From: Posidonia oceanica
Taxonomy: Eukaryota > Streptophyta > Magnoliopsida > Alismatales > Posidoniaceae
Reading direction: 5' to 3'
DNA: 64,000 nucleotides
Assembly: GCA_037176725.1 (NCBI GenBank)
Contig: JAZBRS010000035.1
Location: 46,696,001 to 46,760,000, forward strand
In this document: one piece after another, positions 1-10,450 of the stretch
Layout of the letters: every line of letters begins with the position of its first letter
Numbering within the stretch: position 1 is the first letter of the stretch
Notes under the pieces: model-generated
Seen by the model: only the letters and a program-made list of their open reading frames with translations
Database searches by the model: none
What the model was told of the DNA's origin: nothing
Translations under genes and position numbers: made by a program

Positions 1-675
1 TTCAGGTATGCTGAGCCAGGACGCCAGGGTTGCCAACGCATCTGCATATGCGTTCCTTGCTCGGTTCATGTATGTGAAGCAGATGCTCGCAAATTATTCC
101 ATCAGCTCTAGCAGGTGTTCATGATATGGCAGTAGCTTTGGATCCTTTGTCTTCTAGTCACCATTTACTTGAGAAATCACCAGCATAGCGTCGCTGTGCA
201 CAAGCAGCTTGTGTACCTCATGCTCAAGGGCAACATTTAGTCCTAAGATGCATGCTTCATACTCTGTCTCGTTGTTGGTGCATCTGAAGGTCAACTTCCT
301 GGTGAAGGGAATCATCTGTCCTTGAGGCGTTGTCAGCACTGCGCTTATGCCTCGGCCCTTCTTGTTCACAGCACCATCGAAGTATAACTGCCACTGCTCT
401 TGATCTTCAGGGTCTTTCTCTTCAGAGTCTTTCATTGCAAAGAGAATGTCTTCATCTGGGAACTGCGTCTGGAATGGCTGGTATTCGGGCAGAGGGAGAT
501 CAGCAAGATGGTCTGCCATAGCTTGGCCCTTCATGGACTTCTGAGTGACAAAGGTGATGTCGTACTGAGACAGTAGCACCTGCCACTTAACACATCTGCC
601 TACCATGGCCGGCTTCTGAAAGAGGAACTTGATAGGATCATGCCGCCACAAGAGCTGAACTGGGTATGCCATCAT
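1..675 (-). pseudogene. E1 pol: first RNase H (end) and second, archaeal-type RNase H (start)
   Basis: The reading frame from 675 to 154 covers the end of the retroviral-type RNase H/connection region (HDPIKFLFQKP, QYDITFVTQ, KGQAMADHLAD) and then the start of a second RNase H (YFDGAVNKKGRG, NNETEYEA, VHSDAMLVISQ). Two consecutive RNase H domains are a hallmark of Tat elements; the enzyme removes RNA from the RNA:DNA hybrid during reverse transcription. Three acidic positions of the second domain are visible (D in FDGA, E in TEYEA, D in HSDA). A TAG stop follows VNGD at about 151-153, where the E4 copy has TGG, and the homologous sequence continues to the window edge. Degenerate. Confidence 0.88.
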
Positions 676-1875
676 GTAGTGCCTTAATTTCTGTGCAGCC
701 TAGACAAGGGATAGGCAGGTCTTCTCTATTGTACTGTACCTGGTTTCGCATTCATTGAACTTCTTACTTAGGTAATAAATGGCCCACTCCTTTCTACCTG
801 ACTCATCATGTTGGCCCAAGACGGCGCTCATGGAATGCTACGTGGTAGAAAGGTAGAGAAGTAAGGGTCTCCCTAGTGTGGGGGGAACCAAGATAGGTGG
901 CTTGATCAACAGCTGCTTGATCTTGGCAAATGCAGCCTGACACTCCTCGCTCCAATCAACTTGTGCATTCTTCTTCAGGAGCTTGAATATTGGCTCGTAG
1001 ATGGGCGTAAGTTGTGCAATGAAGCGACTAATATATTGTAAATGCTCTAGCAGGCCCCTGACCTCCTTTTCAGTCCTAGGGTGTGGCATATCCACGATGG
1101 CTTTTGCTTTCATCGGGTCCACTTCAATCCCCCTTTCGCTAATAATGTAGCCCAGCAGTTTTCTAGAAGACACCCCGAATACACATTTGTTGGGGTTGAG
1201 GCGCAGCTTATACTTTCGCAGGCTGTCAAAGAGCTTCTTCAAACAGGCAAGGTGATCCTCAGGCTCTTTGATTTTGGCGATCATATCATCTACATAGACC
1301 TCCACTTCTTGGTGCATGAGGTCGTGGAACAGTGCAGTCATAGCCCTCTGATAGGTTGCGCCAGCATTCTTCAACCCAAACGGCATAACTTGGTAGCAGA
1401 AGACCCCCCAGGGGGTGATAAATGAAGTCTTTTCCATGTCTTCTTCTGCCATTTTGATCTGGTTATAACCGGAGAAGCCGTCCATAAAGGAGAGTATTTT
1501 ATGGCCCACTGTATTGTCGACTAGGACATCAATGTGAGGCAATGGGAAGTCGTCCTTGGGACTCGCCTTGTTCAGGTCCCTATAGTCGATGCAGATTCAG
1601 ACTCGGCCATCTTTCTTGGGCACAGGTACAATATTTACCAGCCACTCAGGGTGAAGGACGATCTTCAGGAAATTGACTTTATGCTGTTTCATGATCTCTT
1701 CTTTGATCATAAGCAGCCACTGCGGTCGCCATCTTCTTAGTTTCTGCTTTACTGGCTTAGCATCTGGATTCAAGGGCAGGTTGTGCACCACTATTTCTAC
1801 ATTAAGGCCGACCATATCTTTATAACACCAGGCGAAGACATCCGCATATTCCTTCAGGAATGCGATAAATTCTGC
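676..1875 (-). pseudogene. E1 pol: reverse transcriptase
   Basis: RT copies the element RNA into DNA in cytoplasmic virus-like particles. In order the sequence shows VKQKLRRWRP and VPVPKKDGRV (fingers, about 1600-1740), the catalytic aspartate region FMDGFSGYNQI, MPFGLKNAGATYQRAM, and the active-site box YVDDMIAK at about 1273-1302, followed by the thumb (LGYIISERGIEVD, ILVPPTLGRPL). The longest open stretch is 838-1542. A TGA lies near 1585 where E4 keeps a non-stop codon, a TAG lies near 836 after YLSTT, and another TAG near 703 replaces a Trp codon of E4. All three fit C-to-T changes on one strand or the other. Inactive as it stands. Confidence 0.92.
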
Positions 1876-3282
1876 TCGGGCCTGGGGGGACAGTTGGGCA
1901 TTGATGCGAGCCTCTCTGACTTCCTCAGCTGTGCCGATATTAACAACCTCTGTTTCTTCTTCAACATGAAGGTTGGGGCCTTCTGGATTGTCGTCATAGG
2001 GCCGGAACTCGGGCAATGGTTCATCATTCTCGTCCTTGTCCGTATCATCCTCCTCTCCATATGCAATAAGTTTCGAGAGGATCTCTTTCACAAAAGAAGG
2101 GTTTGTGATATCGAAAGAGTGTATATGTTCCGCTACTTGGCCTTGGTGACGCTTCAGGATGGTCACGCTTACTCGAGTGTTCTTGTATCCTCGGTGCACG
2201 ACCTCCATCCTGGCAACTTCCCCTGCCTGCTCTAGCCTGACTGACTTTACCAAGTGCTCTGTTACTGACTCTGCTGATGGCCCTGCTGATTCTGTCAATG
2301 GCACTGCTGATGGCCCTGCTACTGAGGCTGCTAATAACTCTGTTACTGATGCTACTTTTAGCTCTGTTACCGTCTGGACTGTTGGCTCAGTTGCTGCTTG
2401 GACTGCTGATGCTTCCTCCTCTGCGTCTTCTAGTGTACTTGTGGAGGGTATGCCGAACTGGCGGCTGATCTGGGCACCGCCGCTTGCTACACTGCCTGAG
2501 TGGGGCATGTGCTGCACAAACCATCTAGACCCACCTTCTGGTTGTAGAGTACTGAGCTCATCTGGTCTAGGGGAGTTCGATGCTGCTGAGTCTTCTTCTA
2601 AGACCATGATAGAGGCATGGTCTTCCTGCAGAGGAGGGTCCGTAACCACAGCTTTCCCTTTCCTCTCCGCAGTTTGGTGCTTTGCGAGGTCCTCTGCTAT
2701 CGACTTGAGCTGTTCTTGATATAGTAGCTCTAAGTCTCCCAACCATGAATCGACCTGGGCTTCCACCGCCACTCCTCCCTCCTCATCCGAGGGTGAGTCG
2801 ACGTAGTAGGCACTGGGGGCCTACGGCTCTGGCCCGACTGCAAGACGTATTACCGCCCTTGATGTTTGCATTGTTTGGCCCGTGGGCGCGCCTGATTGCG
2901 GCGGCTTCAAGATCGGAGATCCAAATAGACTGGTTAGCGGGGCCGCGGATGGGTACGCTGCCAAGGTCACTACTGCAATTGGAGGGTAGGTAGAGATGCT
3001 CTTCTGAGGGCCCAAGGGTTGGGAGGCTGTGTCACTCAATTGGACCTCTGCATTTGGTTGTGACAGTGAGGGTGCGGCCCTTGACGCCATGGGGGCCTGC
3101 CACGAGGGTAGCTGTTTTGCGGCAGGAAGATGTGAAGCGGACGGTGCCGGCTGCATTTTCTGTGATGCGGCTGCTGAAGTGGGCCGAGTTGCGCTATTGA
3201 CTAAATTGACTGACTGTCCCTCTAGAGAGGGTGACAGCGGTACTGATGCGACTGCGACTGCAGGTAGGCTGCCTGACTGTGC
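1876..3282 (-). pseudogene. E1 pol: Ser/Ala/Pro-rich spacer between protease and RT
   Basis: This part of the polyprotein has no recognisable enzymatic fold. The half next to RT is acidic (FDITNPSF, DENDEPLPEFRPYDD, VEEETEVVNIG) and leads into LSPQARAEFIAFLKEYADVF, the usual lead-in to RT in Tat elements. Upstream, at about 2821-3282, lies an Ala/Ser/Pro/Thr-rich stretch. E4 carries a comparable stretch, but E3 passes almost directly from the protease tail to the sequence around LLFQEQLT. A 40-odd residue Val/Thr/Glu/Ala-rich repeat (TVTEL-, SVTEL-like words) sits at about 2260-2420. Stops occur near 2820 and 3283. I infer a rapidly evolving linker. Confidence 0.75.
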
Positions 3283-4425
3283 CTAAAGGGGTGTCCCTGA
3301 CTTCTGAGCTGCCGCTGTTGCTTGTGCTTGTGATACTAATGTGGCTGCAGAAATGTGAAAGCTTGTCAGTCCTGCCACAGGGCCTGCTAAGTTGTCTGCT
3401 GTATCTCTTGAGGGTAGGGCCAAACAAATCGACCAAGGTGCCTCCGTGTTGATCAGAGCTTTGCCACCAGTTGGGACTACCTCTACTGCGCCAGACTGCT
3501 CCTCATCCGAGTAGTAGTCCTCAATGCAGACCCAATCTTCTGTCGGCACCGTGGCTTGACCATCAGCTGATCCCAGAATACCTGCACTGGTGAAGTTAGT
3601 GAGGTCCCTGGGGATGACCGTCTTTTGATTCTTCAACTGAAAGTAGTGATCTTTGTTGGGCTTGGGCTCGTAACTGAGGCCTTCAAATTTCCTCCGCTCC
3701 ACTGCTACGATCGGCTCTGCGATTCCCTGGCTGTGACGCCCGAGCGGTGTACCCTTAACGTAACCCCATCTGTGACATACATCCTCGACCATTCGGAAGG
3801 GATTGTTGTGAACGGCCAAGGAGTTGACGTGTTCAAGATCGGGAATGAAGTTAACCGGCTGACACCGATTAACGTGATACAAAGCGTCGGAAGTTTCAGG
3901 GTCAAAAGTGATGGTTTGTGAAGAGACGGGGGAGACTGCCTCGATCCGCTCCTTCTCAAAGTTCTCTGCCTTAACGACAATGACATCATTGCCACGGCGG
4001 TACTTTATCATGCGATGGAGGGTCGAGGGAAGGACCTGATGCTTGTGGAGCCAAGGGTGCCCAAGTAGGAAGTTAAAATTTGGCTTCAAGTCGACGACAT
4101 AGAATTCTACATCGAATACGACTGGGCCAATGGCAAGAGGAATAATCAGGATCCCTAGAGCGTCATGGTGGGTGTTGTCAAAAGCTGTCATTCCTTTTAC
4201 GGCTGGTGTGATATCCTTGGCTTTGAATCCGAGTTTTGTTGCAGTACGTAAGGGGCAGACGTTAAGGCCTGACCCGTTATCAACCAGTGTTAGAGGAATG
4301 CGAAAGTTTTTGAACTGAACTGTGACGAACAAGGGTTGGTTGTGATTAATCCCCGTCGGAGGCAGTTCATCACTAGTAAAAGAGATGATCTGAAGCTCCG
4401 CAATCATCCCTACCATGTTTTCCAA
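3283..4425 (-). pseudogene. E1 aspartic protease and downstream polyprotein
   Basis: The aspartic protease cleaves the gag-pol polyprotein. The catalytic box is LVDNGSGLNV at about residues 47-56 of this 380-residue open frame. The D-N-G-S form, rather than D-T/S-G-A, is what I know from Tat-type plant elements. The second half of the fold follows (FDVEFYVVDL, FNFLLGHPWLHKHQV), then a conserved tail (RGNDVIVVKAENF, FIPDLEHVNSLA, KTVIPRDLTNF, EDYYSDEEQ). The region upstream (SIEPSALE) is cut by a TAG at about 4442-4444, where E4 and E3 have a non-stop codon, so the methionine at 4425 is probably not the native start. This frame is longer than in E4, which lost about 530 bp here. Confidence 0.87.
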
Positions 4426-5399
4426 GGCTGAAGGCTCAATAGACTAGGACACACGGGCGGCTTGGAACACGTGAAGAAAAGCTTCGCGGTGTTCAACAGA
4501 GGTGTGAATCAGGTCCCAGATGGAAATGTCGGCTTTAACCTTCTTAAGTTGGGAAGTTATGTCAGCCTTAGGTTGGTTTTTCTTGGCAGTAGGAGGGGTG
4601 GCTTTGGTGGCAAGCTCTAAAGGGACAGTCACAGGGGGTTGGCTAAAGGCCTGGCTTGCTATAGGTTGGGCAAGGGTTTGGCCTACTACAGGTTGGCTGG
4701 AGGCCTAGTCTGCTATGGGTTGGTTAGAGGGTGAGGGCATAGTAGGTTCTAGATAGTTTGGCCTAATTGCTGGTGCTGGGGGTCTGTAGACCCTCCTCGA
4801 TCGTGTTACTTCCGCACACATTTCTGTGGCGTAGCTGTAGGGTACGCGATGGGTGTCCTGAGTTAAATCAATAACCACAGGAGCACGTGCTGCGAGCATA
4901 AGAGGGGCTGCAGGGGTGCCTACTGGATACTGAGGAGAGAGGTAAGGTTGTTGGAGAGGGAAGGCAGGGGTCGGCTGAGGTCAGCCTAAAAGGTGTACAG
5001 GGGATCCTAACTGAGGCCGCCCTAAGAGATGGACAGGGGATCTAGGCTGGACCCTAGCTAGGAGGTGTACAGGGGGTTGAGCTTGAGGAAGCATAGCAGG
5101 GGGCGCGAAGGGGCGCTCTGGCCTGGCACGCGGTCGAATCATGTGAACTTCCGACTCGGAGCTGGCAACAGCCACAAGATAAAGATCTACAAGAAAGACT
5201 CAGAGATATCAAAGATGAGATCAGAAGGGTCTACTACGGATGTAGTAGGCCCAGAAGGGAAAAGAGAGTGAATGACTGAGGTTCCTGCACCTCCCGGATA
5301 AGAGTGCTCCGATAGAGGTTGGCGGACGATGCCAGAATGAGGGGGAATAGATGAAAGAGCAGATGCATGAGTGTGTGCATGAGTGGATGCCTCATGCGT
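4426..5399 (-). pseudogene. E1 gag-protease linker, Pro-rich
   Basis: This linker lies between the gag zinc knuckle and the protease. Short open pieces (4444-4632, 4705-4899, 4981-5175) hold Pro/Gln-rich repeats such as SPVHLLGRPQ and the conserved blocks HTHRVPYSYATEMC and ADISIWDLIHTSVEHREAF, both present in E3 and E4. A plus-strand 21-base motif (AGGTGTACAGGGGATCCTA-like) recurs at about 4987-5075 and accounts for the repeated peptide. Several stops are TAG in places where the other copies are open. No enzymatic role is suggested. Confidence 0.75.
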
Positions 5400-7465
5400 G
5401 TCGATCACAATCGTTCCCGATTCGATCAAGTCCTGAATAGCATTCCGTAGTGTGAAGCAATTGTCCGTTGAGTGCTCGACACTTTGATGGAAATTGCAAA
5501 AGAGGTTCGCCTTATACCAATGTGGCAAGGAATTTGGGGGCGGGCGAACCTCCGGGAATCTCAGGAGCGATGCAACCTTTGGCAAAATGGTCATGAGTGG
5601 TTCCACCAGTGGGGCGAACTTCCGCTTCTCAGTGGGTGGCCTTCTTTGCCTCGGGTATGAGCCTTGCTGAACCGGTGCGACGGGATAGACCGGTCTAGCA
5701 GTGGTAGTGATTTGAGCTGGGGCAGGCCGGGACGGCAGGTGAACAGGCACAGCAGGAGAATCACGAATGCAACAGTGGTCTTCGGAGAGTCTTTCTTCTT
5801 GGGACGGTTGTTGCTGCTACTGCTGTTGTAGTTGGAGGTGCTACTGTTGGCACTATTACTGCTGATCGCGGCCTGCTTAGTGAACGCAGAGAGAGCAGGG
5901 AAGTTGCCACTCTGCAAAGAACTCTCCACACGCGCTCCAGCTCGGATTAGTGCTGCAAAAGTAGTGACAGGTTGAATGCTAAACAGAGCCTCGAGAGATG
6001 GCTGCGCCCCCTTGATAACGATCTCAATAGACTCCTCGTCAAAGGGTTTATCTCGGACCTGTGAAGCAAGGGCACGCCAGCGGCCGACGTACTCCCCGAA
6101 CTGCTCGCTGGGATTCTGCTTGGTTGCGATCAGGTCCGCGTGCTTTGGGACCAGATCGAGGATGAAGGAATATTGTTCCAAGAACGCCTGACTGAGGTCA
6201 TTCCAAGTCTTGATGGCTGACATATCAAGCGACATGAACCACTTGAGTGCCGGCCCGGTCAAGCTCTTCTGGAACAGGCGGATCAGCAACCTCTCGTCAG
6301 CCTGGAGCTGAGCGAGATCACCGCAATACGCCTTCAGATGTGCTACGGGACAGCCCCTACCATTATATTTGTCGAAGTCCGGGATTTTAAACTTCGGAGG
6401 GTGTACCGCCTCTAGAAAGCAACAGAGGTCCCGGAACTAGTAGGTCTGGTGCTCAGTACCCTACACTAGTCGTAGTGCCTTCTCTAAGACGTCCATCCTG
6501 TTATTGATGGGGTCTGGATTTGCTGCCATAGGAGAGGGATCGGTAGGGGTAGTGAGCACATACGTCGAATGGGTCGCACCTAAGTGCTCCTTCGGATCTA
6601 CCATAATGTCACCTGGTGGAGCAACGGGATGGTCGGCGTGTCTGTGCGGTGGAACTGTGTATGCAGGAATGTATGTAGGGTTTTGGGCCTGATGCAAGGG
6701 AGGAGGGTAAATGACATGCTGTGCTGTGGAAGGTGTAGAGTGCTGGAGCACCAGTTGCTGCCCAGGTGGGGTGCCAGACAGCGAGCTAGTGGAGTACTGT
6801 GCTCCGGCTAGCCCAAAGGACTGGCCACCACGGGGCGGAGGTGCATGCTGTGCTATGTGTTGTGTCTTGGGAGGTGGCAAACGGGCCCCTATCGTCGGAA
6901 CCGTGAGCAGTTGAGACGATGGTCGAGGCGGAGGTGTAGCAGCAAATGCATGATATGCAAGAACTGGCCGCAAGGGAACCTCAGAAACGACAGGAGTGAA
7001 GGAGGGACGAACCAATAGAGCCATGCCCTGCAGTCTCTGGGCGAGCTCCATCTGGTACTAGTACTGTGCCTCAGGCGTCCCATCAGCGGGAACGTTGAAG
7101 TGCAGTGCCGGTGAGGGTTGAGAAGCAAGTGGCACGGACACAGACTATCCAGGAGGAACAGGTCCTACAGTAAGAGTCACAGCAGCGGTAGAAGGGATGT
7201 CAATGGTGACGTATCCTTGGGAAGGAGGGGCCAAAGGCGTCTCCGGAACGCAAGTAACAGTCATTAAGATGGACTCCGTGACTGGATCCAGAGGGACAGA
7301 TGCTTGCCAATGTCCCAGGACAAACTAAGATACCAGAGGCGTCAGAGGGGGAAACCCTGGTGCCAGAGGAGGCACAAAGGGGACTAAAGGAGCAACCGGA
7401 GGGGCCGAAGCGGAAGCACCCTCCGTGACAAGAGTAAAGAGAGGCTCACTAACGTACTGGGCCAT
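5400..7465 (-). pseudogene. E1 gag (capsid and nucleocapsid)
   Basis: Gag forms the virus-like particle and binds the RNA. The start is placed at the ATG at 7465-7463 (MAQY), which matches MAQ starts in E3 and E4. In A/B order come a Pro/Gln-rich N-terminal region, the block DKYNGRGCPVAHLKAY, the capsid segment LFQKSLTGPALKWF...FGEYVGRWRALASQVRDKPF, SSLQSGNFPAL, and a knuckle C-x2-H-x4-H-x4-C (CNFHQSVEHSTDNC) at 5498-5457. The frame is also open for some residues upstream of MAQ (SDTPVATF, RSPILTRSRSA), so translation may begin earlier after splicing. In-frame stops occur near 6460, 6437, 7065 and 7150. The first two replace codons that are open in E4. Confidence 0.85.
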
Positions 7466-8799
7466 TGCTGACCTAGAGCGCGTGAGGATAGGGCTGCGAC
7501 AAGGATGAAGAGGACGAGTCCTAGTAGGAGCTATCGTTGCAAAGGCGGATAGCTCAGAAGGGGAATGGTCGCGAACAAAGGTCGCAACAGGGGTGTCAGA
7601 AAGGGATAGTACTCAAGCTCCAGCAAGGGAACTCGCTTACCGATCACTGCTGACTCAAATAGAAACAAACAGGGATTAGAAACTGAAAGACAGATGCAAA
7701 TGAGTTAAGTTAAACGGCATGAATGATATGTATGCTATCTAGCATGCTCTCCCTCACCAATCTAGTGTATCCTAGTAGGTAGCCTACTTCCGGTACTCAC
7801 TGGTGTACGGGTCACCGACTCAGGTCTGAAAAAGCAGGTCCCCTGTCCAACTCCTAGCCAAAGCTAAGGTAATAACAGGGTGGTGCGTTGGTGGCCCTGA
7901 CCCCGCCAAAGTGTGGGTAGTACCCTCCAGTAGCACCGACATGACCCCTGGACAAGGGGGACAGACCGACTGACTTGGGCCACGGCAAAAGCAGTGGAAC
8001 AAGGGGTCGGGACCGTCCTTCGCAGACTAATAGGTGGACTCAGATGAGAGGATGCATGCCCTATATGATGCTTATGCAAATGCTTAGAGTTTTTTATCTT
8101 GCGTATTTTATTAACTCAAGGGGGTGTAGGTTTGTTGAAGTCTCTAGTTGCTCCTAGAAGTTTTTTTTACTTGCCATTTTTAGTTAGCCACAAGGAAACC
8201 AATCAGTCTCTACTATCCTAGGCATGGCATGTGCAAAAGGGAAGAAAATCAACCAGATATGGCATGCAAACAACATACATCACTGCAAAGGCAAGTGCAT
8301 GGCATGTGCAGGTGTTTGTGAGCATGATAGTGAAGGGAAAGCATTCATCATGTCAAAAGGCATATATACAGGGCATGTGCGTGTGTAGTGAGTGACATAG
8401 CAAGTGTGTAAAAGAAGCATTCATCACTCAAAAAGCATGTATTGTTGCCAAACAAGTATGTAGACATGCATTGTGCGAGAAATAGAGCAATAATAAGCAA
8501 ATAAGATAAAGAAAGTAAAGACAGGTAAGCTGTAAAGCAAATAAGAGCAGAAGCAAAGAATAAAGCAAGTAAACAAGCAAAATAGACAGAGTAGAGCAAG
8601 GCAAAGCAAATGCCAAGATGAAGTAGGCGAGGCAGGTGCAAAACCTAAGCAGAGTTGCCAGAAGGTGACACGCTAGGAGTTGGCACAGAGGAGCAAACAG
8701 AAAAGGCAAAAGAGGCAAAGGCAAGCAAAGACACCAAGGCAAGCAAAGATGCAAAAGCAGGCGAGCGAAAAGCCAGAAGCAAAAGCCAGAGTCTGTCTA
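7466..8799 (-). other. E1 5' leader between PBS and gag
   Basis: This stretch is untranslated on the element strand. At 7910-8045 it holds a block also found in E4 (about 40390-40500) and E3 (about 55085-55195), with CACGACC/GTCGTGTCGG-type wording next to a GGTCCTGGC-like run. From 8440 to 8780 the plus strand is a low-complexity purine tract built from GCAAAG, GCAAAT and AAGCAA words. Predicted Leu/Cys/Phe-rich proteins on the minus strand there are by-products of this composition. A possible splice acceptor lies at 7650-7651. Confidence 0.7.
7650..7665 (-). promoter_or_regulatory. candidate 3' splice site upstream of E1 gag
   Basis: On the minus strand the sequence TTTCTATTTGAGTCAG ends in AG about 185 bases before the gag ATG. 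E4 (TTTGCAATAG, about 182 bases before its ATG) and E3 (GTTATTACAG, about 170 bases before) have T-rich AG sites at the same place. This suggests that an intron in the 5' leader is removed before gag is translated. No transcript evidence is available. Confidence 0.4.
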
Positions 8800-8817
8800 T
8801 CCCCAGCGGAGTCGCCA
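8800..8817 (-). promoter_or_regulatory. E1 primer-binding site
   Basis: On the element strand the site reads TGGCGACTCCGCTGGGGA, one base after the LTR end TACA. It starts with TGG, complementary to the CCA tail of a tRNA, and is where minus-strand DNA synthesis is primed. The identical 18 bases occur in E4 (41252-41269), and E3 has a close variant. I cannot name the tRNA with certainty. Confidence 0.85.
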
Positions 8818-9149
8818 CTGTAGTAAACCCGGTGTTCAGATCGTCCATGCACACTGCCAAAGCTCGCGTGCACTGATCAGAATCAGGTTCACTATTAGCG
8901 GCTGTGTCCAAGAAGGAAGACTTGACTCGGAAACACTTAAAAAGGGAAAAAAGGAAAGAAAAGAAGAAGATAAGACAAATCAGAGTCGCCACCATGTCTA
9001 TTAAGTCAGGAGACAAGGAAAACGGGGAAATGTGCGAATAAACACGCAAAACCAAGTAAAAGATGCATTGCGATGCAATGCAAAAGAAAAGAGATGCAAA
9101 TGAATGCAAATGATATGACTCATGCCTAGGATAAGGGCAATATGGTCAT

Positions 9150-9245
9150 TACGGGCCAAAAGAAAGGGCAAGGACTCCTGTTACGTGCGGGGAAGGTGTT
9201 AGGCACCCCCGACACGCCTGAGAATCGATCTTTCTAGGCTTACGC
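9150..9245 (-). repeat. conserved LTR core with GGTGCCTAACACC
   Basis: The plus strand shows GGAAGGTGTTAGGCACCCCC followed by a CTAGG(C)TTACGCTCGC run. The same block occurs in E4 (about 41600-41670, with one change to TTACGCAC), in E5 (about 60345-60420) and, in the opposite orientation, in the E3 LTR (about 54180-54290). Conservation across LTRs that otherwise differ suggests R/U5 function (promoter, RNA start or polyadenylation). I recall this motif as recurrent in plant Tat LTRs. Confidence 0.65.
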
Positions 9246-9529
9246 TCGCATACGCAGGGAAATGCAGATTTGAATGCCTAAGTGCCATGAATGCCTAATT
9301 AGATGCTCATAGGTGTGCTCTAAGCGATGGAATGCATGCAAGGAATTAAACGTGTAATCTAAGTGCTCAGTTGCACTGTCTGTGTTTCGAACCGAGCGAA
9401 CCCTGGTCCGTGAGAACTCCAGGCAGTAAGCATCATTGCCCTAAATGTAAATACAGGCGATAAAACAAAACAACAGCAAAACCAGGCAATGCAGGCGACC
9501 TACAGAAGAAAACATCTTCAAACACACAA

Positions 9530-9790
9530 AACGATACGAGAAACGAAAGTCAGCACGCAAAACGGTGCAAGAAACAAAGCAAGCACGTAAAACGGTGCAA
9601 GAAACAAAATTGGCATGCAAAACGGTGCAAGAAACAAAGCAGGCATGCAAAACGGTGTAAGAAACAAAGCGAGCATGCAAAACGGTGCAAAAAAAAAGCA
9701 GACATGCAAAACGGTGCAATAAATAAAGCAAACATGTAAAATGGTGCAAGAAACAAAGTAGGCACGCAAAACGGTGCAAGAAACAAGCGA
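9530..9790. repeat. 30-bp minisatellite in E1 LTR
   Basis: About eight tandem copies of a 30-bp unit with the words GCAAGAAACAAAG, GCATGCAAAACGGT; two units fill each 60-base line. E5 has a related 30-31 bp array at the same LTR position, and E4 has a different 91-bp unit there. Cys/Leu/Phe-rich frames read through it on the minus strand because the unit is a multiple of three; I do not regard them as genes. Confidence 0.9.
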
Positions 9791-9799
9791 AACAAAACA

Positions 9800-10450
9800 T
9801 CGTAAAAGCCATGCGATGCAGATGCACAGGGGAACAGAAAAACAAGTAAGAAGAAGCAAGCGGTGTAAGTGTGAGGACAAACACTGCTTAAGAACCACAC
9901 AATGCAGGTGTGAAGACCTACAAAGGGGAAAGAAGGCAAGTGGAGGGATCACCACTATCTTGTAACTGTTTCCCACCAAAGTGTCCCACGATGTGTCTCG
10001 TACGCTGCCAAAAGCTCGTGATGCAATCGGATCGTGGAAAAGGGGGAAGAAGGTCACAATTAGTAGTGGATCCAGGGGAAACTCAACCCAAAAAACACCA
10101 AGAGTATGCGAAAAGAGGAGATAGAGTTGATAGGCAAGAAGAGGAAGTCCTAATCTACATGCTCGGAAAGCGTGGTGTAAAAACAGTGCATGCAAATGCA
10201 AATGATATGCAATGGATGCTATGCAGGGGTTCAGAAGGACTTACCTTGGAGATCTGAAGCCTGATTTGAGGCAAACTTGGTCAGCATTGAAGTCCACTCC
10301 ACCGGGAAGGTCTAGGTAACTTAGTTGAGAAGATCCGGCGGTCCGATCAGAAGATATCCAGGCTTCAAGGCAGAAGGCCCAAGGGCCAGGGGAGAAGAAG
10401 GATTCTAAGTGTAAAAGGGGTCCTAGCGGTGTGCAAAACAGGTCCTCCCA
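9800..10450 (-). repeat. LTR segment shared by E1, E4 and E5
   Basis: No gene is seen. The segment holds a block with the words ACTGTTTCCCACCA and TGTCCCACGATGTGTCTCG that is nearly identical in E4 (about 42370-42470) and E5 (about 61090-61190). The candidate splice donor follows, and then a block GATCTGAAGCCTGAT common to all three. The strong conservation fits a transcribed part of the LTR. Confidence 0.65.
10239..10246 (-). promoter_or_regulatory. candidate 5' splice site in E1 LTR
   Basis: The element strand reads AG|GTAAGT, a perfect consensus donor, inside a block conserved in three LTRs (also 42648-42655 in E4 and 61382-61389 in E5). Together with the acceptor before gag, it could delimit a leader intron if transcription starts upstream in the LTR. 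Confidence 0.4.

Noticed and set aside
8800..8817. tRNA gene at the TGGCGACTC sites
   Set aside because: Only the 18 bases complementary to a tRNA 3' end are present; no cloverleaf or intragenic promoter boxes are seen, and the position fits a PBS.
9530..9790. CRISPR-like regular 30-bp repeats
   Set aside because: The units are contiguous with no unique spacers, lie inside an LTR of a plant retrotransposon, and have no cas genes nearby.
8428..10201. Leu/Cys/Phe-rich minus-strand ORFs that look like membrane proteins
   Set aside because: They are reverse readings of GCAAAG-type purine tracts and of the 30-bp minisatellite; hydrophobicity follows from composition.
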